From Clostridia bacterium (GTDB lineage Bacteria > Bacillota > Clostridia > Lachnospirales > Lachnospiraceae), in assembly GCA_910575725.1 (NCBI GenBank), contig CAJTFE010000006.1, forward strand, positions 62,581-126,580: a DNA stretch of 64,000 nt. Direction: 5' to 3'. The translations under genes and the position numbers were made by a program. How positions within the stretch are numbered: the stretch's first letter is position 1; the number at the start of each line of letters is the position of its first letter. A model generated the notes under the pieces. That model had not been told where the DNA came from, made no database searches, and saw only the letters and a list, made by a program, of their open reading frames with translations. Positions 57,214-64,000 of this stretch are shown piece by piece.

Positions 57214-57468
57214 TCAAATCAACTCTGCGAGCTTCGCCAGGTCTTCAATGGTCTTCTTGGATACCATCTTGCCTCGGTATTCAATCAAATCATCCCTCTC
57301 TCCTGTGAAAATATCCGTAGGTGCGTACTTCTTTAAAATGATTTTGTCATCTTCAACATAAATTTCGAGAGAATCACGTTCTTCAATGTTAAATACCTTT
57401 CGTAACTCCATTGGAAGCGTGATACGTCCCAGTTCGTCTAGTCTTCTGACTACACCGGTGTTTTTCAT
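57214..57468 (-). CDS. abrB: AbrB-family transition-state regulator
   Basis: An 84-aa DNA-binding protein with the swapped-hairpin AbrB fold: VVRRLDELGRITLPMELRKVFNIEERDSLEIYVE covers the N-terminal half (residues 6-39). The C-terminal half (from about 50) is a short dimerisation region. In Bacillus, AbrB represses post-exponential genes. It is convergent with rsmI. Confidence 0.92.
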   Translation of the reverse strand: MKNTGVVRRLDELGRITLPMELRKVFNIEERDSLEIYVEDDKIILKKYAPTDIFTGERDDLIEYRGKMVSKKTIEDLAKLAELI

Positions 57469-57701
57469 TGTGTCTCCTCCTTCTGCGATAGTAGCACGTT
57501 CTTCTTTGTAAGTATATCAAAAAGTGCGTGAGATTCCAAGATCATTTTTGACAAATATCGAGTAAAAATGAAAAAAATTTCCGTGTAAAAATTCGTTAAA
57601 AAGTGCGAAAAATGTGGAAAATTAAGAAAAATAATCCATCCAAACATAGGCCGTGGCACAAGAGAATATATTGATCGTAAAAGGAGAAAAAACGGTGTGA
57701 A

Positions 57702-58340
57702 ATGTTAAATTATTTGTGGGGATTCATGCTGCTTGTGGGTATTGTGTATGGGGCCTTCCAGGGACGGCTTCCGGATCTGACTACGGCGGCTCTCGACTCG
57801 GCAAAAGATGCAGTAAGCTTGTGTATTACTATGACAGGGGTGATGTCTCTGTGGGTGGGACTGATGGAGATTGCCCAGAAGAGCGGAATGATCCGCCAGG
57901 CGGCAGGAAAGCTGCAGCCCTTTATCAGCTTTATGTTTCCGGAGATTCCCAAAGGCCACAGGGCAAGAGAATACATAACTACCAATATCATTGCGAATAT
58001 CTTCGGCCTGGGCTGGGCGGCGACGCCGGCAGGCTTGAAAGCCATGGAGGCGCTGGAGGAGCTGGAAGAGGAGCGGAGAAAAGGAACGGCAGTCCGCCCG
58101 GGCGGCAGAAGCCTCAGACCTCCTGTGCCGAAAGGGACGGCAAGCAATGAGATGTGCACTTTTTTGATCATCAATATCTCGTCCCTGCAGCTGATCCCGG
58201 TGAACATCATCGCCTACCGGAGCCAGTACGGGAGCGTGAACCCGGCGGCCATTGTGGGGCCGGCCATTGCGGCGACTTTTGCGAGTACAGCGGTGGCGGT
58301 TGTTTATTGCAAGGTAAAGAGCGGGAGGCAGAAAACATAA
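57702..58340 (+). CDS. spmA: Spore maturation protein A
   Basis: A 212-aa membrane protein of the nucleoside-recognition (Gate) family. It has about five hydrophobic segments and the SpmA pattern: MTGVMSLWVGLMEIAQKSG, FPEIPKGHRAREYITTNIIANIFGLGWAATP, and the end with FLIINISSLQLIPVNIIAYR. SpmA works with SpmB in spore core dehydration, but no spmB gene follows; the next gene is unrelated. The ribosome site AAGGAG is 15 bases from the ATG, a long gap. Confidence 0.88.
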   Translation: MLNYLWGFMLLVGIVYGAFQGRLPDLTTAALDSAKDAVSLCITMTGVMSLWVGLMEIAQKSGMIRQAAGKLQPFISFMFPEIPKGHRAREYITTNIIANIFGLGWAATPAGLKAMEALEELEEERRKGTAVRPGGRSLRPPVPKGTASNEMCTFLIINISSLQLIPVNIIAYRSQYGSVNPAAIVGPAIAATFASTAVAVVYCKVKSGRQKT

Positions 58341-58506
58341 CGTTTTCTGGCTTTTATAAATCATAAAGCTGGAGCGTTGACATTATGTAACGCATGGAAT
58401 AAAATGAAATTTATAATTCCACTTTTTTAAACAAAAAAAGTATTGTACGAAATGATTATTATGGCTATGTAAAGAATGCATCTAAGACAATAGGGAGAGC
58501 GCGGAT

Positions 58507-60105
58507 ATGGGAATATATTTAAATCCGGGAAATGAACAGTTTGCCGTTTCTGTTAATTCTGAGCTGTACGTGGATAAGACAGAACTGATAAAATATACGA
58601 ATAGCCGTATGGGAAAAGACAGGCCTTTGATCTGCTCCAGCAGGCCGAGAAGATTTGGAAAGACAATGGCGGTAACGATGCTGTCAGCGTATTACAGTAA
58701 AGGATGCCGCTCTGAAAAGTTATTTACAGGACTTAAGATAAGCCAAAACGAATTTTTCGTAACGCACTTGAATAAGTACAATGTAATTTTTTTGGATATC
58801 CAGTGGATGTATGGAAATGCCCTTGAGGAAATGAAAAGAAATTCTTTTGTTAAGGTGGTGAGCTATATCCAGGAACAGGTGATAAATGAGCTGAAAAAGG
58901 AATATCCGGAATGTGTTCAAGACACGGATGTTTCATTGCCCTCTGTATTGGCAAAAGTTAACGCCATGACAAAAGAACAGTTTATCATTATCATTGATGA
59001 GTGGGATTGTCTGTTCCGGGAGGATAAGGATAACAAGGAGCTCCAAAAGGAATACATTAATCTGCTGAGAGGTTTGTTTAAAGGGACTCCGTCAGGAGCA
59101 TTTTTAAAGCTTGCTTATATTACGGGTATTTTGCCGATCAAGAAGTATGGCACGCAGTCGGCGCTGAATAATTTCCGGGAACATACAATGGTCAGCCCCA
59201 GGCAGATGGCGGAGTATGTTGGATTTACAGAGGAGGAAGTAAAGACTATCTGTAAAGAACATGATATGCCATTTAAAGAGATGCAAAGATGGTATGATGG
59301 GTATTATTTTGAAAAGGCAGGACATGTCTATAGCCCCAATTCTGTCATTGAGGCTGTAGACAGCAGGGAATTTGGAAATTATTGGTCAGGAACAGAAACC
59401 TATGAGTCTTTGATGACGTATATTGCAATGGACTTTGATGGATTAAGGCAATTGATCGTAGATATGCTGGGAGGCCAGAGGCGCAGTATTGATGTGGAGT
59501 CTTTCCAAAATGATATAACTTCCTTTCACTCTGCCGATGATGTGATCACATTGTTGATTCATATGGGATATATGGCTTATGACAGCAAGACAAAGAAAGT
59601 TTTTATTCCAAACGACGAGGTTAGGAGCGCTTTTCTGCGTGCTGTTAAAAATGATGGGTGGGAAGAGGTAATAAGAGCAATAAATGCGTCGGAAGCCTTG
59701 CTTAGAGCAACTTTGGCGATGGATGAACAAGCTGTGGCACAGATGATACAGGACGTTCATATGCAGAATTCTTCCAGTCTGACATATAACAATGAAATTT
59801 CCCTAAGCAGCGTGATTGCGCTGGCATATTACAGCGCATGCAGAGATTATACTCTTGTAAGAGAAATGCCGGCAGGTAATGGATTTGCCGATATGGTTTT
59901 TCTTCCCAAACGAACCTCTTTGAATCCTGCGATGGTTCTGGAACTAAAATGGGATAAAACTGCCGAGGGAGCCATAAGCCAGATTAAAAGTAAAAGATAT
60001 GTGTCAGCCCTTAAAGAGTATAAAGGAAATGTTTTGCTTGTTGGGATTAACTATGAAAAGAAAAGTAAAAAACATCAATGCAGAATAGAAAAATTGGAAT
60101 GGTAA
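58507..60105 (+). CDS. AAA-ATPase-like protein with PD-(D/E)XK tail (DUF1703 type)
   Basis: A 532-aa protein of a family abundant in gut Clostridia and Bacteroidetes. The N-terminal AAA-like domain opens ELYVDKTELIKY and has the P-loop-like SRPRRFGKT and the Walker-B-type IIIIDEWD. The C-terminal nuclease-like domain has GFADMVFLPK and MVLELKWDK, which fit the PD-(D/E)XK residues (Asp, ExK). The role is unknown; copies are often variable and suggested to be selfish or defence-related. GGGAGAG precedes the ATG. Confidence 0.85.
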   Translation: MGIYLNPGNEQFAVSVNSELYVDKTELIKYTNSRMGKDRPLICSSRPRRFGKTMAVTMLSAYYSKGCRSEKLFTGLKISQNEFFVTHLNKYNVIFLDIQWMYGNALEEMKRNSFVKVVSYIQEQVINELKKEYPECVQDTDVSLPSVLAKVNAMTKEQFIIIIDEWDCLFREDKDNKELQKEYINLLRGLFKGTPSGAFLKLAYITGILPIKKYGTQSALNNFREHTMVSPRQMAEYVGFTEEEVKTICKEHDMPFKEMQRWYDGYYFEKAGHVYSPNSVIEAVDSREFGNYWSGTETYESLMTYIAMDFDGLRQLIVDMLGGQRRSIDVESFQNDITSFHSADDVITLLIHMGYMAYDSKTKKVFIPNDEVRSAFLRAVKNDGWEEVIRAINASEALLRATLAMDEQAVAQMIQDVHMQNSSSLTYNNEISLSSVIALAYYSACRDYTLVREMPAGNGFADMVFLPKRTSLNPAMVLELKWDKTAEGAISQIKSKRYVSALKEYKGNVLLVGINYEKKSKKHQCRIEKLEW

Positions 60106-60197
60106 TTTTGTAATTTTAATAAATCATTTCTAAATGATTTATGGAGTCTTCCATACCTGCCGATATATCTAATATACGAAAAAAATTCTGATGGATG

Positions 60198-60254
60198 GTA
60201 AAGCCAGTGTGTCGAAGCGGCTTTACCCTTTACCGCTGTCGCACAGCGGCTTTT
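60198..60254 (+). promoter_or_regulatory. Two-hairpin leader, probable attenuator
   Basis: A perfect 8-bp stem GTAAAGCC/GGCTTTAC (60198-60226) is followed 6 bases later by a perfect 7-bp stem CCGCTGT/ACAGCGG (60233-60249) with TTTT after it. The second looks like a terminator. The ribosome site AGGAGG of the next gene follows within 10 bases. Confidence 0.5.
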
Positions 60255-60270
60255 AATAGGAGGCCCTGCT

Positions 60271-61230
60271 ATGATAAAATGCACCTGTTACCATTCCGCA
60301 CCATACCAGCCAATCCGCCCTTTAAAAGAGCAGCTTACCCCGGAACAGGATGCGAAGATAAGAGAAGGATTCGCATCTGCAAAGCCCATGAATGAGAAGC
60401 CCCTGGCGCTGCCGGAGTCTGTGGATACATCGCCTGCGGCCCCTGTGGAGCGCGGCCCCATCGTGATAGAGACAGGCCCGGTCACCCCCTTTTACACCGG
60501 CTATGCCCGGATAGACAATGCAATTACCGATGCATTGAAGGGAAAAAGCCAGGAACTAAAAGACGATGTCTATCGGATTATCTGGAGAGATTTTCTCCCC
60601 CACAATGTTCACGGCATGGAGGAAGCAGACCGTCTGGCCAAGATCGGGCTTGGCGTGGAAAAGGCGCAGTACCTTGCAGATCAGTTTATGGATGACAAAA
60701 CAAAAGCTTCCTTCATGGAAGCCATGCGCTCCATTGCCAAAATCGGAATGTCTGGAACGCGGGTCAGCGACTGTGAGATGGAGTATAATGTAAAGCATAT
60801 CGTACAAATCGACGGGAATGGTTACGTGCATGAGGATCGTTCGGAAGAGTATCTTTACGCTATGGAAACAAAAGCCCCGAAGGAATATGAAACCTATAAA
60901 AAGATCAAGGAAACCTCAGGAGAGACAGAGGCTGCCTTTTTCATGGTCCGGTGGGCTATAAAAAATCTGGATCTCATAAAGAGCTGCCAAAAGGATTATA
61001 AAGAGAAACAGGAAGAGCGGTATGAGAAGCTTAACAAGGTAGAGCTTGACCAGACCTTTGCCGGGGCGGATACCTCAAGCAAGGAGCGCTTTCTGGCATC
61101 CATCCAGGAAAAGCTTATGGACAGCAAGGGCTTGCAGATAAGCCTTTTCCTGAAACAGATATCGGATATGGCAAAAACGCCGGGGAACTATCTGTTTGGA
61201 CGAAGACAAGAGTTTACAGCCCGGGCTTAA
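60271..61230 (+). CDS. Unknown protein (319 aa)
   Basis: A soluble protein with a Cys-containing start (IKCTCYHSAPYQPIRPLKEQL), a Pro/Ala-rich linker to about residue 75, and a mainly helical remainder. Recognisable segments are DDVYRIIWRDFLPHNVHGMEEADRL and KTKASFMEAMRSIAKIGMSGTR. A late QISLFLKQ is near, but not equal to, clamp-binding motifs. I do not recognise the family. It is preceded by the two-hairpin leader and AGGAGG, and is convergent with the helicase gene. Confidence 0.7.
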   Translation: MIKCTCYHSAPYQPIRPLKEQLTPEQDAKIREGFASAKPMNEKPLALPESVDTSPAAPVERGPIVIETGPVTPFYTGYARIDNAITDALKGKSQELKDDVYRIIWRDFLPHNVHGMEEADRLAKIGLGVEKAQYLADQFMDDKTKASFMEAMRSIAKIGMSGTRVSDCEMEYNVKHIVQIDGNGYVHEDRSEEYLYAMETKAPKEYETYKKIKETSGETEAAFFMVRWAIKNLDLIKSCQKDYKEKQEERYEKLNKVELDQTFAGADTSSKERFLASIQEKLMDSKGLQISLFLKQISDMAKTPGNYLFGRRQEFTARA

Positions 61231-61257
61231 GGAAGAATAAAGGCTATCGTAAATATG

Positions 61258-61298
61258 GGCATTGTCCTATAGAGATGTTCTATGGGGCAATGCCTTTA
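61258..61298. terminator. Terminator between convergent genes
   Basis: GGCATTGTCCTATAG pairs with CTATGGGGCAATGCC (with one mismatch), followed on the plus strand by TTTAT. It overlaps the last codons of the helicase gene. Confidence 0.65.
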
Positions 61299-62847
61299 TC
61301 AATTTCATGCAAATCCAATAATTTTTCTCCGAAAGGGAGGAACAGGCGTGAAGCCTTTGCTCCAGCTCTTTTTCGGAAAGCAGCCAGTCAGAGCGGACGC
61401 TTCCAAGCAGCAGGCAGCGCCGGACTTCCTTTAGCTGTTCTTCATCAATGCCGTCATGGGCCATAGTTTCCAAAAGCTGCGCGGCGTCCTTATCGTAGGC
61501 TGGATTGACAAATATCTGCTTATTTGCATGGTATTCCAGATCATATACCGGATATACACCGCCATCCGGCAGAAAGCAGCGCTCCTCCGTAGTTTCGGCC
61601 AGGTGAAGATAGTAGAGAGCAGCTTTCTCCTTATTCCCGGCGTTTCGGATAATGCGTCCCAGCCGCTGGGTGCGCTGCCTTGGCATAGAAGTGCCGGAAA
61701 GGACAATTCCAATGGAGGTCTCCGGAATGTCAATACCCTCGTCCATAGATTTACAGGCAATGAGAATCCGAAGGGATCCGTCCCGGAAACGATTCAGCGT
61801 ATTCTGATTGGCAGTCCTCCCCATCTGGGAATGGCAGCGGCCTGCCTTTTCGGGATACTGCTTCTGCAAGAGCCGGTACAGCTCATCTGCCTGGGAAATA
61901 CGCTCGCCGAAAATGAGAATTTTTTCGTTTTCCGGCAGGCGCCGTACCAGTTCACAGGCACAGGAGATCCGCCCGGATGCCAGGCAGACCAGGGTTTTGC
62001 GCATATAGGAGAGTTTTAAGTAGGAGGATGCGGCCTTCGCCGTCTTTTTGTCCGGATCCTTGGCAAGCGAGGAGATAAGCTCAAAGCGTTCCTTCTGGCC
62101 CGAATCCCTTAAAACAGGGCAGGAATGAACAAGACTGCGATACAGAGAGCGCATCCGTTCCGTGATTTCCTCATATTCGGCCCGTTCTGATTTTTGAAAG
62201 GAAAGGCTGATATGAAAGATGTCGCAAGGACATACGGTGTGCATAGCGGCAGCATTCTTTATCTCATAGCGGTAGATTTCAGGGCCCAGCAGCGATGCCA
62301 GTCTGCTTCCGGCTTGTTCGGAAGGGAGGGTTGCTGACAGGCCAAGGGAAAAGAACGGGGCATCCGAGGGCTTCAAATGGGGAAGGAATTCGAAAATCAA
62401 CTGGTTTTGTTCACTTTCATAATGGTGGCATTCATCTGCAATGAGCAGAACAGGAATCCCTCTTTGAAGGTCGCTTAGGATCTGCCTTGCCAGCTCATAC
62501 CGGGCAGAGTTAATGACATAAATCATATACTGCCTGCCGGCAGGCATTCTGCATCCCGCGCCCCGAAGCCCGATACAGTGATGAAGGGGAGCCGGGCCTT
62601 GCAAAGCCTCCGAAGAATCGGAGAGAAAGTCTTTTATGGCACGGTTCCACTGATGCATAAGAGAGCCGGAGGGAACCACGATTTTTATATGCAGTTTCTG
62701 GGGCAGGCTTTTTTCCAGGCGCTCTATGGCATTCAAAGCCAGCAGAGTTTTGCCGGAGCCGGTAACTGCCTGCACCATTCCGCGGCATTGATTCTGAAAC
62801 CACCGATCCAGGCATTCCTCCTGCCAGGGGTATAGGGAAATTTTCAT
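61267..62847 (-). CDS. XPB/SSL2-type DEAD/DEAH helicase
   Basis: A 526-aa superfamily 2 helicase. The Q-motif-like YPWQEECLDRW is followed by Walker A in VTGSGKT (about 29-35), the DECH box in IADECHHYES, SATLPSE (motif III), ILIACKSMDEGIDIPE and the arginine-finger motif TQRLGRIIRN. Between the two RecA-like lobes is a helical insert. The start at ATG 62847 follows GGAG; a TTG 15 bases upstream overlaps that site. It is divergent from the gene at 63069 and may belong to the same accessory or defence island. Confidence 0.85.
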   Translation of the reverse strand: MKISLYPWQEECLDRWFQNQCRGMVQAVTGSGKTLLALNAIERLEKSLPQKLHIKIVVPSGSLMHQWNRAIKDFLSDSSEALQGPAPLHHCIGLRGAGCRMPAGRQYMIYVINSARYELARQILSDLQRGIPVLLIADECHHYESEQNQLIFEFLPHLKPSDAPFFSLGLSATLPSEQAGSRLASLLGPEIYRYEIKNAAAMHTVCPCDIFHISLSFQKSERAEYEEITERMRSLYRSLVHSCPVLRDSGQKERFELISSLAKDPDKKTAKAASSYLKLSYMRKTLVCLASGRISCACELVRRLPENEKILIFGERISQADELYRLLQKQYPEKAGRCHSQMGRTANQNTLNRFRDGSLRILIACKSMDEGIDIPETSIGIVLSGTSMPRQRTQRLGRIIRNAGNKEKAALYYLHLAETTEERCFLPDGGVYPVYDLEYHANKQIFVNPAYDKDAAQLLETMAHDGIDEEQLKEVRRCLLLGSVRSDWLLSEKELEQRLHACSSLSEKNYWICMKLIKALPHRTSL

Positions 62848-63068
62848 AATCAGGTACTCCAATTAGATGTTTGTGCCGTTTATAAAAGTATAGCACAGGT
62901 TACAGGAAATGATAAGGAGATTTGGCATTACTGTCCACACGCCATTGTTCCGCAAGGTGTTTCCGTATATTTTGGGGAATAAAGATTGAAAACTTTCCGG
63001 CTTTCGTATATACTTTTTATAGTAATTTGCAACGGACGGATTCAAATACAAGAGATGAGGATAAAAAA

Positions 63069-63836
63069 ATGAATTATGAAGAATTGTACGAAACCTTACA
63101 GCCGCAGGAAAAGTCTTTGAAGGACAGCCTGGCTCTTATGCAAAGGCTGTTTAAAGCAGTGGCGAAGGAGACAGAGGGAGGAGATCTCAAGAGCCTTATG
63201 CGGGACGTGAGTGCTATGCAGGAAGCCTGCGAATCCCTTAAGACAGCCCTTGAAGATGTGAAGGATACCGTAGAGGGCTTTGATTCAAAGGCTTATTTTG
63301 CAGAAGGAGATTTTGCGGAACAGATGCTTTCGGCCTGTGCAGAAAAGGGAGTGGATGTGAGAGGAGAGTTTCCGGTTTATGAGATGTTTCCCTATAAGGT
63401 AAAGCTGGATGCGGAGAACCAGGATGTGTATCTGGATCGGAAAAAGCTTCCCTGTATGCGTCCTTTAAGCCTTGTAAATACGGTAAAAGCCGGACAGGAA
63501 AGGTTAAACAGGGTTTCTTTCAATGCCCAGGCATTTGTAAATGAACTTGCGGATGCTTACGATTTGGCTGTTTTGAAGCTTGGCAAGCAGGATGCGGCAG
63601 ATGTTTACCTGACCAATCTGTATAAATTCCTGGCGCCTATGAGCCGCTTCCGAAAGGACTATGATCAGCAGAGCTTTGCCTTTGACCTGGCAAGATTGTA
63701 CGCTTCGGGGATTGAGGAGACGAAGAATGGGAGGAGGTTCCAGTTCGGCCCAAGCCGGAAGCAGAATAAGGCGATTCGGATTCTTGACAAGGATGGCCAG
63801 GAGCAGTACCTGGCAACCATTCGTTTCTTTCAATAA
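63069..63836 (+). CDS. Unknown protein (255 aa) upstream of a P-loop ATPase
   Basis: The first 85 residues are coiled coil (YETLQPQEKSLKDSLALMQRLF, then CESLKTALEDVKDTVEGF). The rest is a mixed fold with FPVYEMFPYKVKLDAENQDVYLDRKKL and ends GQEQYLATIRFF. No catalytic motif is visible. The start follows GAGG. It precedes the P-loop gene by 12 bases, so the two form an operon. The pairing of a coiled-coil adaptor with a BREX-like ATPase is suggestive only. Confidence 0.7.
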   Translation: MNYEELYETLQPQEKSLKDSLALMQRLFKAVAKETEGGDLKSLMRDVSAMQEACESLKTALEDVKDTVEGFDSKAYFAEGDFAEQMLSACAEKGVDVRGEFPVYEMFPYKVKLDAENQDVYLDRKKLPCMRPLSLVNTVKAGQERLNRVSFNAQAFVNELADAYDLAVLKLGKQDAADVYLTNLYKFLAPMSRFRKDYDQQSFAFDLARLYASGIEETKNGRRFQFGPSRKQNKAIRILDKDGQEQYLATIRFFQ

Positions 63837-63848
63837 GGGGGAAGGGCT

Positions 63849-64000
63849 ATGAGATTGGAGTTTGAAGAGGGAGCGGATGGGAAGCCTGCCCGTGGAATTG
63901 AGTTTCTTACGGACTTCTGGGAAGCAAAGTATCTTCGGGAATACATACGGGACGGCGGCAGCAAGATTAAGTTCGTGACCGGGCGGGAAGGAAGCGGCAA
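63849..64000 (+). CDS. Start of a P-loop ATPase resembling BrxC/BrxD (cut by window)
   Basis: Fifty codons are visible. They read RGIEFLTDFWEAKYLREYI, then GGSKIKFVTGREGSGK, a Walker A motif preceded by a strand. This arrangement resembles the N-terminus of BREX-type ATP-binding proteins (DUF2791). AAGGGGG lies upstream of the ATG. The identity rests on this short part only. Confidence 0.5.
   Translation, partial: MRLEFEEGADGKPARGIEFLTDFWEAKYLREYIRDGGSKIKFVTGREGSG

Overview
The window looks like the chromosome of a gut-type, spore-forming Clostridia member, most likely Lachnospiraceae. Supporting signs are spoIID/spoIIQ-like, dacF and spmA sporulation genes, a T-box in front of ileS, reverse rubrerythrin with PerR, a HydF hydrogenase-maturation GTPase, strong AGGAGG ribosome sites, and a yaaO-holB-yaaT-yabB-rsmI-abrB gene order as in Bacillus subtilis. 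All family names come from motif recognition alone; no database search was run.

Bases 1 to about 26.7 kb are the integrase-side part of an integrative element whose left end and transfer genes lie outside the window. The integrase and excisionase (24.8-26.4 kb) abut a tRNA-Arg(CCT). To their left, on the minus strand, is a replication/recombination block: a zinc-ribbon protein, a 401-aa protein ending in a clamp-binding-like motif, a YqaJ-type exonuclease, a RecD-like helicase, a long low-complexity protein, a CHC2 primase with a YodL-like tail, and PcfK/PcfJ-like proteins. Two homologous promoter plus small-RNA units (22.3-22.6 and 24.1-24.4 kb) sit in this block. Further left are a ParM/ParR partition pair, an XRE regulator and two AT-rich cargo patches. 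One (7.5-9.9 kb) encodes a secreted His/Cys repeat protein, an ECF sigma factor and a His-tailed RsgI-like anti-sigma factor in one operon. The other (1.4-4.8 kb) is a zinc/cadmium efflux cluster with two ArsR-type regulators. An NlpC/P60 enzyme runs off the left edge.

From 26.6 to 27.1 kb lies an intact tRNA-Arg followed by three tRNA-Arg 5' halves, all cut just after the anticodon loop. From 27.3 kb the sequence reads as ordinary chromosome: YkgJ-like protein, DacF, T-box/ileS, glgP, spoIID-spoIIQ, GIY-YIG protein behind a 211-bp near-perfect hairpin, hemolysin III, a BTAD regulator and a 952-aa coiled-coil surface protein. A mixed stretch (44-46 kb) carries BrnT/BrnA, an acetyltransferase and a flavin-binding-type protein. 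Then come rubrerythrin, perR, a second NlpC/P60 enzyme, hydF, and the conserved yaaO-to-abrB housekeeping run.

The right edge (57.7-64 kb) has spmA without spmB, a large AAA-like/PD-(D/E)XK protein, an unknown protein behind a two-hairpin leader, an XPB-type helicase, and the start of a gene resembling BREX-type P-loop ATPases. It looks accessory, possibly a defence island continuing beyond the window.
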